A stretch of 64,000 nucleotides of DNA from Coffea arabica (GCF_036785885.1 NC_092323.1:15632501-15696500); one strand, 5' to 3'; shown: positions 44,301 to 55,145, numbered from the stretch's first letter. Program-made: numbers and translations. Notes: generated by a model from the sequence alone, not told the origin.

Positions 44301-45113
44301 TCCGTGCCATCTGAAATAGCTAACCTCTCAAGATTAGAAACTTTTTTGGTGACAGCAACCGGTCGTAATGTTGGGCTGCCGACTACTATCTGGAACATTC
44401 AGACATTGAGGCATCTATACATTACAAGTGGCCCGTGTGGTTTTCATTTTCCTGCTGACAATCTTGCGGGCTCCCCGGATTTAAAACATTTAGAGACTTT
44501 AAGCCTTGCAATTGATTCCTCTTCTCAAAGCTTGCAGACGATATTGATAAAGTTACCAAGCATCCGCAGGCTAAAATGTGCGCCATTAAAGGATTATAGT
44601 TCTTCCAGAAATTGGATTCTCGTGCTGGATGGTTTGAGTCGACTAGAGTCACTTAAAGTGATAAGTCTTGCTCCGTTGGAAATTAAATTCCCACCTTATT
44701 TGAAAAAGTTGACTCTCTCACATACTGATATGCTGTGGAGTGAAATTTCAACAATCGGACAGCTGCCGAGTCTTGAAGTGCTTAAATTACGCTATAATGC
44801 CTTTGATGGGGAAAAATGGGAAATGAAAGCAGGGGAGTTCCTTAACCTCCGATTCTTGGAATTGTCAGAATTGGACCTTCGAAGTTGGACCGCCACTTCT
44901 GATAGTTTTTCCCGTCTTGAGAAGTTAGTTGTGCAAAGCTGTTGGAAGCTGGAAGAGGTCCCTTCTTGTTTAGGGGAATGTTCAACCCTCGAAATGATAG
45001 AGCTCAAATGGTGCCGTGAGTCTGCTGTGACTTCCGTAAAGCAAATTCAACAAGAACAGATGGATGTAGGAAATGAGGGTCTTAGGGTCATTCTTGAAAA
45101 TAATAGGTTCTAA
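41316..45113 (+). CDS. NLR3: R1-type CC-NB-ARC-LRR immune receptor (1265 aa)
   Basis: Intact, single-exon receptor of the R1-like class. Residues 1-about 390 form the extended N-terminal domain, with an internal echo of LEHLDWL (about 17) in LENLDWL (about 168). The coiled-coil part ends near the degenerate EDVID segment EVAYKAKLLIN. NB-ARC motifs: P-loop GMAGLGKTT at about 584, WCTVSQ, Walker B LIILDDLW at about 663, GSRILLTSR, CKGLPLTI, CLLYFGAFPEDEDV, and IHDL instead of MHD at about 877. LRRs run from about 900 to 1235. It is about 110 residues longer at the N-terminus than NLR1. The stop lies in a 29-bp tandem duplication that removes an acidic tail. The promoter is displaced by a Helitron. 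The ATG follows the same leader as NLR2, which supports the start. Effector unknown. Confidence 0.93.
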   Translation: MKMASSSSRTSVFDSVLEHLDWLMTTFELLEYAGKFDAPWAWYGQLDDLTDNVRVLTPFVLYVTNCRRKQKMCWEHDLEEKGNTKSDSLRLSIILSKIQGLPAESADLAYIQSGASNLSDIKTKLTRFEENIRLFFETEIRPSCIISLLHHCSLGDPRLVTNLIDSVLENLDWLTLRIHTYDNALRFVMMTLEAKLSFLKSFICFATAQGVVGNQLIDLLIHAEVVAVKAARLVSICWFKRNSKRVCNEMESQISGLIRKEIDPVHPQVRETYIHVLTASKLSRSSHTSVLEKNKHLLANFIDRLLYNVMELLEHFPSFSVLVKDQMLILHEGVRFLRNLFGQQQEEFDGLHDQMKDLIGFVACDAGIVILSLSPTEMIEGLAKETDLALFHLVKVLKFIMAEFAQIYPPPSFCFPWTNELGCFDFLLESLQEQSNSEADSIDFPKDHIHRVQEDLIFLRSLLENIVGQRNQNVKLQALWNRGMEVAYKAKLLINSIVSGDKPECLDTLAGDIELMRTEALGICDCLSHGTDAQRGTNNSPHTSSKLRTPALNEAPVGLDEAVKTIINRLTKGSKQLDIVSIVGMAGLGKTTLANTVYHHMHLSVCPHFHIHAWCTVSQTYSKHNLLSQILCSIHRSSPDKYLNKDEDDLAEELRRVLLRNRYLIILDDLWDIEAWNLLEKSFPNDANGSRILLTSRIHSLPLQLKHASEPYHLRQLTDKESWALLQNKLFGKKGCPPTLNEVGFQIAKNCKGLPLTIVLVAGILATTEQDCWKEVAETLSSSTIVETEQCKRTLELSYGNLPGHLKPCLLYFGAFPEDEDVPVRTLIWLWTSEGFLQKTEGKSLEDVVDEYLTDLVQRSLVMVIRQRSIGGAKACRIHDLIHEFCVEKAKEESFLQISHREIDLITLTGPHNLHRLRIYNTEPRKLKKSKVFFPNLRSLLFFAKLKAVYYLPTGVLLFKLLGVLDLGGFIFNYEFPMEVVLLVHLRYLAISSIRSVPSEIANLSRLETFLVTATGRNVGLPTTIWNIQTLRHLYITSGPCGFHFPADNLAGSPDLKHLETLSLAIDSSSQSLQTILIKLPSIRRLKCAPLKDYSSSRNWILVLDGLSRLESLKVISLAPLEIKFPPYLKKLTLSHTDMLWSEISTIGQLPSLEVLKLRYNAFDGEKWEMKAGEFLNLRFLELSELDLRSWTATSDSFSRLEKLVVQSCWKLEEVPSCLGECSTLEMIELKWCRESAVTSVKQIQQEQMDVGNEGLRVILENNRF

Positions 45114-45225
45114 GGGTCGTTCTTGAAAATAATTGGGACTCTGTTGATCCATCCGATTCTTCAGAAGCAGAGTCATGGGATTCTGCTGATCTATCCGATT
45201 CTTCAGAAACAGAGTAGAATTAACT
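45084..45225 (+). repeat. Small tandem duplications at the 3' end of NLR3
   Basis: AGGGTC(A/G)TTCTTGAAAATAA occurs at 45084 and 45113, a 29-bp shift whose first copy runs into the TAA stop. Just after, a 42-bp unit (TGGGACTCTGTTGATCCATC and its variant) is repeated twice. Read in the frame used by NLR2, these would give an acidic Asp/Ser/Glu tail. Confidence 0.75.
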
Positions 45226-46615
45226 CTTCTCATCACTTTTGGCAACGGAGAACCGTTCATGCTCTTCTTCAGATTCGGACTGCACTCCAATGATGTAAAT
45301 TTGTATTCATGTTTGTGGAAGCAATTTCTGAAGTTGCACCAGCTGTGACTCTTTTGTTTTTTGGTGCATTTACGAGGTCAACATTATCTTCTTCCATGCA
45401 GAGTTACACAAGCGTTTCTCCAAAATAAAGAACCGTGCACTAAAATTATTAATATGTAAACTTTGTGATAATTGTTTTGCAACATATATTAAGCATAGAC
45501 CCCCAAAAAAAAAAAAAAAAAAAATCCTAAGGCCTACATTTCCTTTGACACTTTATTCACTACAAAATTAGTTGCATGTTAGGACTGATGCGTGTTAGGC
45601 TCATTTAAAATTAGTTGTATCTTGAATTTCTGTTTCATAATATTAACTTTTTTGGGCAATGGAACTTATTGTAATAATGTTGTGTTTCCTGCACATTCAT
45701 GAGCAATTCCCCCCCCTCCTCTCTCTCTCTAGACATGGGATTGTTTATCAAAGGAAAAACATTGAAATTTATTTTATGGTCCACTAACTTTTCCTTTTCA
45801 TTTCTACTCTGCCAATAGGACAACTAATTCAAGAGATCTTATGATACTCCGTAAAGGCTTTCTCATGTCTCAATAAGAAATGGAAGTTCGACTGTAGAAT
45901 CTATATTACATTATTAATTCTTCTTTTAGGATTAATCTTTTTGACACTGATAATGTATACATTATCAATATTGAATAAATGGCAATTATATAAAATTTAA
46001 ATTTAAAATTCAACTTTTACGCAAAAATCATAAATCTAACGATGATAGTATGTATATTTTCAGTGTATATAAGATTTACTCTATTTTTTATGTTAAAAGA
46101 TATAGATATATGTATTATTGAATAATTTAAAGCATGATAGAAAACTGTCTTTGTTGTACTTATGATTTAACATATTTCCCTGTCACATACTCAAAATTAT
46201 TTTTTATATTTAGAAGATTAATTACCATAAAACAGTACGATAATATCTCAACAAAATAAATAGTTCATGCCAACTCGTTACTATATTAACACACTAAATT
46301 ACGTATATTTTTCCTTAAATAAAGAACTGCACGCTAAATTGCTTATATTTTTCCTTAAATAATGAACCGTACACTAAATTGCTTATGTTTTTGCTTAAAT
46401 ATTGATATTTGAGGTTCCCAATTCTTTGGTTTGAACAGCAATTGACATAATCAGAATCTAAAATGCTTTTTATGTACTTTTCTCGTTCAAGTTTTGTAGT
46501 AGAACTCCATCATCCCAGCTTCTAACAGCTACTCCAGCAACAAAGTAAAAAGACAACGCTGGGATTCTCGAACTTTGTACCTTAAGACTTCCACCAGATG
46601 TTTAGAAAACTTTTC
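45114..46615. other. NLR3 downstream flank, no gene
   Basis: Paralogous to 24800-26150 after NLR2. Contains short diverged triplicate phrases (AAATTGCTTATATTTTTCCT-like) near 46305-46395, and simple repeats. The final bases before 46616 match 26125-26145. Confidence 0.6.
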
Positions 46616-47422
46616 GGGTCCGTTTGTTTCGGGTGAAAATGTTTTCCAGGAAAATATTTTCCTAATTTCCCATGTTTGGTTACACAAAAGTTACTGAAAA
46701 CATTTTCCTATGTAAAATATTTTCACTCATCTTATGGAAAACAACTTCCCTTCCAAACTTACTGAAGTTGTTTTCCGAAATGCATGCATCCCGCCTGTAG
46801 TATGTTCCAAACTTACTGAAAACATCTTGTGGTATGTTCTTTTTTTTTTTTAGTGTAAATAGGAGGATTCGAACCCAAGACCTCTTCCTTACACTCCTTC
46901 CCCCGTACCACCCAACCCAACCCAACCCTCCCCCTAGTATATTCAAAATAAAAAAAAAACCTCATCCTGCTCATCCTATGCTAGTAATTAATTATGTATA
47001 ATAGGAACATTCTTTTTTAGAGAAACTTTCAACAGTTAGAGTGCAAGATATATGTCACAATAAGCATTGCATGTGATTGATATTTGACACTAAATGGCCA
47101 GCAATTTGTTGATTGCTTAAGGAGATATTTTTTATTCATATATACATTTCTCCAAGATTTTTTAAAGTTAAATAATGAGATAAATTTTCTTATTTTGCAT
47201 GGGAAGAAGTATGTAGTTATAATGTGTAGAAAGTAAAGATAGAGATAAAAGTGAAAATATTTCAAAAGTTAAACAAACACCAGAAAAATGAAGTAAAAAA
47301 ATATTTTCAATAAGCTAACCAAACACCTGAAAATGATGAAAGGGAAATGATTTTCATGGAAAATTACTTTCACGGAAAATATTTTCCCAAGGAAAACATT
47401 TTACTTCCAACCAAACAGACCC
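46616..47422. mobile_element. Harbinger-like non-autonomous element H, copy 1 (807 bp)
   Basis: Ends GGGTCCGTTTGTTTCGGG and, complemented, GGGTCTGTTTGGTTGG. Flanked by TTC on both sides. The paralogous position after NLR2 (about 26140) lacks the element and shows a single TTC, which fixes the borders and a 3-bp target duplication. No coding capacity. It carries a SINE-like insert at 46840-46936. Confidence 0.85.
46840..46936 (-). mobile_element. Short SINE-like unit inside element H copy 1
   Basis: On the minus strand it has a tRNA-type B box (GGTTCGAATCC) preceded by AGAGGTCTTG and a 3' A-run. It is flanked by GTATGTTC and GTATATTC. At 97 bp it is short for a SINE and the A box is not clear. 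The same unit is in copy 2, so it inserted before the host element multiplied. Confidence 0.55.
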
Positions 47423-48450
47423 TTCATGTGTATATAATCCATCTCTTTCCTCAGCGCTTACAAGATTTCAAATATTAATCGTACATTTTAACGTATTTTA
47501 GTACAATAGAAAAGGAGAATTTAAGTTTTTTTTTTTTTGGTGCACATGATTTTCTGTAATGCTCAAATGAAGGCATTCTACATTTTTCAAATAAGTCGTG
47601 CCTCTGTCACAGTTGAATCAGAGTTTCTTGTTAATTTATGATGTCTGCAACATCAGCAATTACAACAACCCCAGTGAATATGAATCCCTTCGTGTTTCAC
47701 TTGTGCTTAAATGATAGATTTATTTTGAAAACTAAAAGCTAGCAACCATGAATAAAAACTGCGTGTGTTTGGATAGGAGATTATTTGAAATAATTACTGT
47801 AACACTTTTTACGATTTTATGCATGTGAGATAAAAAGGTGATTGAAAATATAAAAAAATAATGTGTTAAAAATGTGTTTATAAGGCAAGTAAATAATTTT
47901 TTGCCAAATAATTCTTATCCGAGCACATTAATAATTATCAACGAAAAAATGAAATCAATTTTTTTCCGTCTTGTTTTGGACTGCTTGCTTGAGTTTTCTT
48001 TAGGCTTTTCTTCTACTGTCTATTTTACTTTGTCTGATTTTGGGCTATAGTTGACGTCTGGGGTGTTTGTCATTGCTTTTGGGTTTTATTTTTCTTTAAT
48101 TTTGGGTTTTGGGTTTTTGCTGATTATTTCTTTGGTTTTCATTTCATTTTTTTTTGGTGTTTTCTATTTTTTGATTCTATGTCATTTTTTGTCCTTCCTA
48201 TCTTTCTTTCTTTTTTCTTTGTTATGTAAAATAGAAGAAAACCAACAAAATTAATAGCTTGAAGCACTAGGTAAAAATAAATAAATAAATTCTTTGATTT
48301 CTTATTAATGTCTCTACCAATTGAATTGGAGTTTGAAACTACATTCTAAAATTAATATTATACATCCCATTTTTGTTCAATTTGCTAGGGTAGCAAGTAA
48401 AATGATGGAGAATGCATCTAACAAGGACTTATTCACACACGCTACATCCA
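47423..48450. other. Spacer with diverged MITE (47762-47936), no gene
   Basis: 47423-47480 continues the NLR3 flank. 47762-47936 is a MITE whose ends (GTGTGTTTGGATAGGAG and TGTGCTCGGATAAG, complemented) match the 27056 family. 48000-48230 is T-rich and gives a Phe-rich frame that I reject. Confidence 0.55.
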
Positions 48451-48618
48451 ACTCTTGAAATGATAGAGGTGACATTGTGTCATATGTCCGCTGTAAGCAG
48501 TGTAAAGCAAATTCAACAAGAACAGATGAATATGGGAAATGAGGATCTAAAGATCGTTATTGGAGATCAGTGGGATCCATCAAATTCCTCCTTGGACGAA
48601 TTTCTCTCATGTTGTTAG
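48451..48618 (+). pseudogene. NLR relic: 3' end of an LRR domain
   Basis: Encodes TLEMIEVTLCHMSAVSSVKQ, then IQQEQMNMGNEDLKIVIGDQ, colinear with the last 50 codons of NLR1 and NLR3. The rest of the gene is absent. It ends with a WDPSNSS segment resembling the tail lost from NLR3, then a stop at 48616. Remnant of a fourth cluster member. Confidence 0.85.
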
Positions 48619-48810
48619 CCTTCATTTCTTCTCCTGTTCTTCTTTCTTTCCATAGTGGTCTTGCTTTTCTGATGACAATCAGCTGAAACAGCCCCTTGCA
48701 ACTTCAATCTAATAGAGCCCCATGTACAGATTGAAGTTACAATGCATCAAATATTGTTTGCACGAAAAAATGCTTCTCGGAAAATATTGGTTGTGTCAAA
48801 GAGTGTCTAA

Positions 48811-49625
48811 GGGTCCGTTTGTTTCGGGTGAAAATGTTTTCCAGGAAAATATTTTCCTAATTTCCCGTGTTTGGTTGCACAAAAGTTATTGAAAACATTT
48901 TCCTATGTAAAATATTTTCACTCATCTTATGGAAAACAACTTCCCTTCCAAACTTACTGAAGTTGTTTTCCGAAATGCATGCATCCCGCCTGTAGTATGT
49001 TCCAAACTTACTGAAAACATCTTGTAGCATGTTCTTTTTTTTTATTTTTTATTTTTAGTGTAAGCAGGAGGATTCGAACCCAAGACCTCTTGCTTACACT
49101 CCCTCCCCCCGTACCACCCAATGCAACTCTCCCCCCTAGTATGTTCAAAATCAAGAAAAGATCTCATCCTGCTCATCCTATGCTAGTAATTAATTATGTA
49201 TAATAAGGACATTCTTTTCTAGAGAAACTTTCAGCAGTGAGAGTACAAGATATATGTCATAATAAGCATTGCATGTGATTGATATTTGACACTGAATGGC
49301 TAGCAATTTATTTATTGTTTAAGGAGATATTTTTTATTCATATATACATTTCTCCAAGATTTTTTTAAAGTTAAACAATGAGATAAATTTTCTTATTTTG
49401 CATGGGAAGAAGTATGTGGTTATAATGTGTAGAAAGTAAAGATAGAGATAAAAGTGAAAATATTTCAAAAGTTAAACAAACACCAGAAAAATGAAGTAAG
49501 AAAATATTTTCAATAAGCTAACCAAACACCTGAAAATGATGAAAGAGAAATGATTTTCCCGGAAAATTACTTCCACGGAAAATATTTTCCCAAGGAAAAC
49601 ATTTTACTTCCAACCAAACGGACCC
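48811..49625. mobile_element. Harbinger-like non-autonomous element H, copy 2 (815 bp)
   Basis: Very similar to copy 1 along its whole length, with the same ends, flanked by TAA at 48808-48810 and 49626-49628. Contains the SINE-like unit at 49035-49138, whose right repeat GTATGTTC is better preserved here. Confidence 0.85.
49035..49138 (-). mobile_element. Short SINE-like unit inside element H copy 2
   Basis: Same B-box phrase GGTTCGAATCC and A-rich tail on the minus strand; flanked by GCATGTTC and GTATGTTC. Confidence 0.5.
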
Positions 49626-49962
49626 TAAATGTCTTTCAATTGACCTCGAATTGGCAGGGCTAACTTCTGATTTTCTTGAAAAACTTGGTCTAGAAAGTTC
49701 CCCTACTGTTATCTGTACAGATTTTCAAGAAACCACAAAACAACAACAGACTGGTGAGTTCTTTTCTCAATAGAATGTGTCACCCGTAATTCAGTACATG
49801 AATTAGGTTGTTCAATATCTAAGTTGCAGGAGCAGAGCAGTATCGAGCATGTTAGGTTGATCAATCAAAATTAGTGGGAAAGATTTCATGAATGAAACCT
49901 GTTGTTCTTCACCAATTTGGGAGGAGATAAAAGCAGGACCGTCACTATGAACCATACACTAA

Positions 49963-50916
49963 GTGCCTGTTTGATAATATAAAAAAGTGCTGAAACTGAA
50001 TTCATTCAGACATTCAGATGTTGTGGGTGTTTGATAAATAAAAATTCACCTGCTGAACTTATTAAGTGGTGCTGAATTTGTATGTATTTTTTTCAGCACA
50101 AGAATCGTAGCTGAATGCTTAATTTGATAAGAATCAAGAGATTTATTTCAACTACTTTATCTTATCTACCAAATATATCCCTATTTGTTAATTACATTCA
50201 AAATCCTTATCTAATTAAACAACCTAATATTCCCTATTCAAAATCCTTATCTAATTAAACAAAACAACCTGATATTCTCTATTCAAAATTTTTTTTTAAC
50301 AATAGTATTTTTTTGCAGTAATTTTCATCCACAAACATTTATATTTTGATATATATTTTTTTTGTACAGATAAATATTATTTATGTGATGCAGCTTATTC
50401 ACACACATGTGGCTTTATGACACCATATCGAAATATTAGATATTGGTTGTCTGATTTTCAAAATGCTTCTCGTCCAAGATCAAAAGAAGAACGTTTTAAC
50501 CAAGCACATGCAAGATTGAGAAATGTAATTGAACGTGCTTTTAGAGTATTAAAAGCTCATTTTCCCATTCTCAAAACGATGAAACCATACCCTTTTCCCA
50601 CACAAAGAAACATTGTCATTGTATGCATTGCTCTTCACAATCATTGTCATTTTCATACCTAACAATTTTAAGTTAATTAAATCATAGGTTTTATTTTCTT
50701 TTTGGATTAAAAGATAGAAGGGCAAAATTGTACAATCTAGTTTATTAAGCATTAAATTATGAATATTTATCAAACAGTATAAATAGATTCAGCATTAAGA
50801 TTCAGACATTCATATATCTCTTTTTAGTGCTTAAAATTCAGCAAATTAATTATTTCAGTATTCAGAATTCAGAATTCAGAATTCAGAATTCAGATTCAGT
50901 GTTATCAAACGGAGCC
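49963..50916 (+). mobile_element. PIF/Harbinger deletion derivative with transposase remnant (954 bp)
   Basis: Flanked by TAA at 49960-49962 and 50917-50919. The ends GTGCCTGTTTGATAA and, complemented, GGCTCCGTTTGATAA share their inner nine bases. Near the right end AATTCAG is repeated four to five times. The interior keeps the last part of a transposase gene. Unrelated in sequence to the intact-frame transposase at 4496. Confidence 0.85.
50368..50662 (+). pseudogene. Harbinger transposase C-terminal fragment
   Basis: Follows an acceptor-like TTTTTTGTACAG. It encodes YYLCDAAYSHTCGFMTPYRN with the second catalytic Asp, and LRNVIERAFRVLKAHFPIL with the catalytic Glu, then TQRNIVIVCIALHNH. The first catalytic Asp and the whole N-terminus are deleted. 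It ends at a stop after HFHT. Cannot be an active nuclease. Confidence 0.88.
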
Positions 50917-52001
50917 TAAATTGCTGTATCAAACCATTAAATTGCTTGTGTTTTGCATTCAATAAAGAACCATACACTAAATTGCTTACTCATGCTACAC
51001 TGTTTAAGCCACACTTTTTTGCTTACTCATGTATCACTTAAGGTGGGTAACTAAATTGACATGATTATGAAATTGTCACACTTTTTTGCTCCATCTATAT
51101 ATTTCGGGCAGTGTAATAGAAAGAATTTTAAGAATCATACACTATATTGATTTTAATGTTATCCTCCAGGTGATTAAAATACAGTACTTGTTTTGCAGCA
51201 AACATAGAAAAGGACAAATAGTAAGCAGAGAGCCAGAGACGCACGAAAATACAAATCGATTTTGTTACTTGTCCACAGAGTGGTGGTCAAAGTTGCGTAA
51301 TCGAGGGACATCGGAATCAAAATTTGTGCTATTAGTGTCTCGTATAATTTGGGTGCTATTGTTACCTACCGAGCCCATGTTTCATTTGCATTGAGAGGCT
51401 TGAAGTAACTCTTCTTTTGTCGTTTCATCTTTCCTTTCCCAATTTAAGTGATTTTTTTTATTATAATAAAATAGAATAATTTTTTTAATCATGAAATCAA
51501 ATCTGCAACTAATAAAAGATTGAGAAAAGTTTCTTTATATACAAGAATCTAAAAAATTAATAACATACTTAGAAAAATTATGAGCAGGAACATTAAACGA
51601 TCTAGAAATTCATTAAACTTTCCAACACATGAAATTTTAACATAAGACAATAGCATCATCAATCAACAAACCACATGATCAATCATCAGATTTCAAATGG
51701 TTCAACATTTTGATGATCTTTTGTGACTGTCCTTTCAAAACAATCTTATTGAAACTCAAATCATGTAAGTAATTGAATAGCATGTTTGGCCACATATGAT
51801 TCAACTACATTTGATTCCAATATATCAAGAATTTTTTTGGAAAGTTGAGATGACTGATGATGAGGATAGGAGGAGCGTGAATTTTGTATTCAATGGAGTT
51901 GTACATGTTAAGGATTCTTCTTGGACTTCATTTTTTTGGTTCCTACGCGAGTTTGTGTTTTTGTGTTTGGAAGTTGAAAACTTTACTAATTTTGATTTGG
52001 G
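50917..52001. other. Spacer, no gene recognised
   Basis: A 102-codon frame at 51086-51394 has ordinary amino-acid variety but no family that I recognise. The rest is AT-rich. A coding-like stretch at about 49640-49750 (before the Harbinger derivative) ending in a donor-like GGTGAGTTC is equally unassigned. Confidence 0.4.
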
Positions 52002-52800
52002 ATAATATCAGAAATCTACCTTGAGCTTTTTGACAATTTCACTTAGCTTCTTTAAGATTTTAAAAATTACACCTACTTCCCTTATTCATTTAAAATAACA
52101 ATACTAACCTTAATATTTTAATAAAACTCCATTGTTACCATGTTTATATAAAGGATGAATTTTATAAATTTTTTCTCTTTTCTTCTTATTTATTTCACTT
52201 ATATTTTATTAGAAATATAAAAGTACTATTAATGTTGTCCTAACCTCTATTCTGATCATATTTTAAACTAGTATTTTTTTTTGATGACTTTTAATATCAT
52301 CCAATTTTTTTATCTCTTACTTTTTTTAAAATCAAAATCAAGAATAAATCAAAATAATAAAAACTAATCGCTAAAAATCACTACCAAACTATGGTAGTTC
52401 TATCACTGAACTAGTTCATAAATTTTTCTTAAAAAAAAAAGGAAGAAACTGCTCCATAAACTTAAAAAAAAAGTATAGCATTTTCTTCTCTATTTTAAAA
52501 AGAATCTATATCTCTAATAAAACACTATAAAAGATAACCTATTAAAGAAGAGATTTATTATTATAATTGATTATCAATCAATAAATATCGACATAAAAAA
52601 CTTGACACAATTTCTTTTATAAATGTGCTAAATATATTTACAATTATTTAAAAGAATAAATTAAACTTTATAAGATAAGGGCATTTTAGGGTACTTATTA
52701 AACTTTTCATCATATTTTAAGGTGTGGTTATCAAAGTATTAGATCAAAGGAGGTAAGTGTAAGTTTTAAAACTTCAAGGAAACTAGTGAAATTATCCCAG
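52002..52800. repeat. Interspersed repeat R, copy 2
   Basis: Ends read GGGATAATATCAG and, complemented, GGGATAATTTCACTAG, so it is probably a TIR-type element. It is colinear with 34135-34787 and complete at the right end. No coding capacity. Confidence 0.7.
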
Positions 52801-52925
52801 TTGATTTTTTATTCCTTCGGTTTGTGTTTTGCATTAGGATATTGTAAATCTGCTGAAATTTTTGGGTGCACTGCGTTGAAAGAAATTAGCTTTATTACCA
52901 ATTTTGAGCTAGTTTATATTTTAAG

Positions 52926-53360
52926 AAAATGTTTGTCTCTTACGTCAGTTTGAGAGAATAGCAAGGAAATATGGGTTTGTTTGGATTGTAAATAATTTGA
53001 GCTATTTTTACTGTAGCACGTTTTGTGATGTGATGTATGTGAGATAAAAAGATAATTAAAAAGATAAAAAATTGTATTGAAAATTATAATGATGATGTCA
53101 GCAAATATATTTGGCCAAATAATCTACTGTCCAAACAAACCCTTATTCAACCCATGGTTTGTTAACTGAGTCTACAATAAACTAGAAAGCATCTGTGGCC
53201 ATTTAGCAGGCCAAAGGGGTGACGTGCCTTTTGAAGAACCACATGGTCCATGGGTGGGCCAGTGGGCGCTGATAAGGTGAATGCGTGTTTGCAGTTGACC
53301 GGCAGTGGACCATCGTTCTTGGGGGGGGGGAGTAATTGGCTAATTGCTGCCACAGCAGAG
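52926..53360 (+). repeat. NLR upstream block V, copy 2, orphan
   Basis: Matches 34788-35090 and then continues with TAATTGCTGCCACAGCAG, which resembles the NLR2 promoter at 20758. No NLR follows before element C, so this promoter-like block has no gene in the window. It is interrupted by the MITE at 52973-53142. Confidence 0.7.
52973..53142. mobile_element. MITE of the 27056 family (170 bp)
   Basis: Ends GGGTTTGTTTGGATTGTA and, complemented, GGGTTTGTTTGGACAGTA. The paralogous site near 34880 lacks it. The interior shares GTGATGTGATGTATGTGAGA with the copy at 27056. Confidence 0.85.
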
Positions 53361-53666
53361 CAAGAAAGAATCTTGCATATATTTAAAAGAGCGAATTGCG
53401 TGAAATGTCACTAAACTATTTCAAAGTGCCGGTTCTGGTCACTAAACTTTTTTATTAGCGCGAAATATCACTGAACTAGTAAATCTGTACCGTTTTGGTC
53501 ACTCCGTGTATTTGTGCCGTCAGGAGAGACGGAAACCAACTTTTTGAGGGGCAAATTCGTCTGCACAGCTTTAGTGGGAAGAGTTTCATCTGGTAAGTGA
53601 AAGGTTTAACTGTGGGGCTTTGGAATGTTGGTAAAATTTTTGGGAATGTGGACAATGACAGTGAAT
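53361..53666. other. Repeat fragment before element C, no gene
   Basis: 53375-53545 has phrases like GTCACTAAAC repeated in a pattern common in dispersed plant repeats (AAATGTCACTAAAC, GGTCACTAAAC, AATATCACTGAAC). No coding frame. Confidence 0.4.
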
Positions 53667-55145
53667 TGATAGGGTGTAATTTGTTAGTAATTGTTATTAG
53701 TAATTTCCCCTTTTATCCCTGATAAATAGTGTGCTAATTTCTGATATTTACTCATATTTGGTATCTGGACTTCATTTCAGGAATGAAGCAGAAAACCACT
53801 AAAAAGGAAGGACTTTATGGAAAATAGGGAGACTTCTAAGGGCTTCAATTCTTGGGCCTTTGAATTGGTGGGGGACCACAAGCTAAAAAGGCATCTACTC
53901 CTTTGGGCTCTTAAAAGAAAGCTACGGAAAGAGACTTGGGGGCAAGAAGTACTTTGAAGGTTTTGTCCACATGTGTGGGGACCACCTAGAGAGCCTTGAG
54001 TCATCTTTCTTTTATTGCTTAAATAGAGAGAACGTAGGGTAGGAGGGACATCTCTAGTTTTAGTCTTTTAGTGTAGCTTTACTTTTTCCTTCTTTTGACT
54101 GGCCTCTGACACACGCCAGGTGTTCGACAAAATCCCCCAACGGGAAAAACACTTTTTATTCCTTGCTTCTTAATAGAAAACGGTATGCCTTTGCGATCCA
54201 TTAATTCGTGTGGTGATTTAATTATGCGGCGTGGCTAAATCTTCCATCTAGTCAAGGGTCAACTCGACGGCGCAGTCCCGAAAATCTGTGAGATCTAATT
54301 AGTTTTCACGTGTTCCTTTATTTATTAATATTTGCACGTTATCTGCTTGAATTTTTATGGGATTATTTTATTAATTGGATGTCAAGGGCCCGATGTTCAA
54401 TGTGATTTATTAATCTCGTGCCAATTTAATCAATTAAATCCGTAATTGTTTGATTGATTAATGTTAGTGGCAACTGGTGTGTTTACACATTAGGGGAACG
54501 TGCAATCTAATTTAAATAACCCTCGTAGCGTGTTATTGGTTAGGGCTAGGTTTTTCTAGTTATTAATGCAATTAGGAAATTAATTCCTACGGTCGTACCT
54601 AGGAGTACTTTTCTGGTTAGAGGTGATTAATGGTCGTACCTTGGTCATCTATAATTTAAGGAAAAATTGGTCGTCAGACTATAACTAGCCTATTAATACA
54701 TTAAGTGAACCTCTCTTGCATCAATGATCGGATGATTGGACTGTGCCTGAATAGTTGTACCCTTGGCTAGAACTTATTTATTCTTGATTTAATTCCTGTT
54801 TTACTTGTGCTAGTGATTTACTTATTTTTAATTAAATTGTTTAATTATTTTTAGTTTCATTCCGGTGAAATCCCCCCCTTATCAATTGGACTTTAAAAAG
54901 AGACAGATATCCCCAGTCCCTGAGGAGACGACCCTACTTGCCACTGTCTACTATTTAGTAATTCTTGTCAATTAATTAATTCTGGTATATCGGGTTAAGC
55001 AAACTCTTCGGGAACAGGGTGAATCAAGTAACCCATTGCACACCTAGAGTCCCTGCTCCAGTACTTAGGATTGATTATTGACTGCTTTTAGTGGTATCTA
55101 GGTTCTATATTTATTCTTATTATTGCACAGGCCGACGACCTGTCA
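53667..55145 (+). repeat. 5' LTR of element C (1479 bp)
   Basis: Starts TGATAGGGTGTAATTTG and ends GACCTGTCA. Homologous to the A and B LTRs. A TATA-like TTAAATAGAGAG lies near 54020. The outer LTR of the pair is outside the window, so age cannot be estimated. Confidence 0.9.

Noticed and set aside
46861-46880. tRNA gene on the minus strand (GGTTCGAATCC phrase)
   Set aside because: No acceptor stem or anticodon arm can be folded; better explained as the B box of a SINE-like unit present in two element copies.
48051-48254. 67-codon Phe-rich frame, membrane-protein-like
   Set aside because: Made by a T-rich stretch; no conservation visible.
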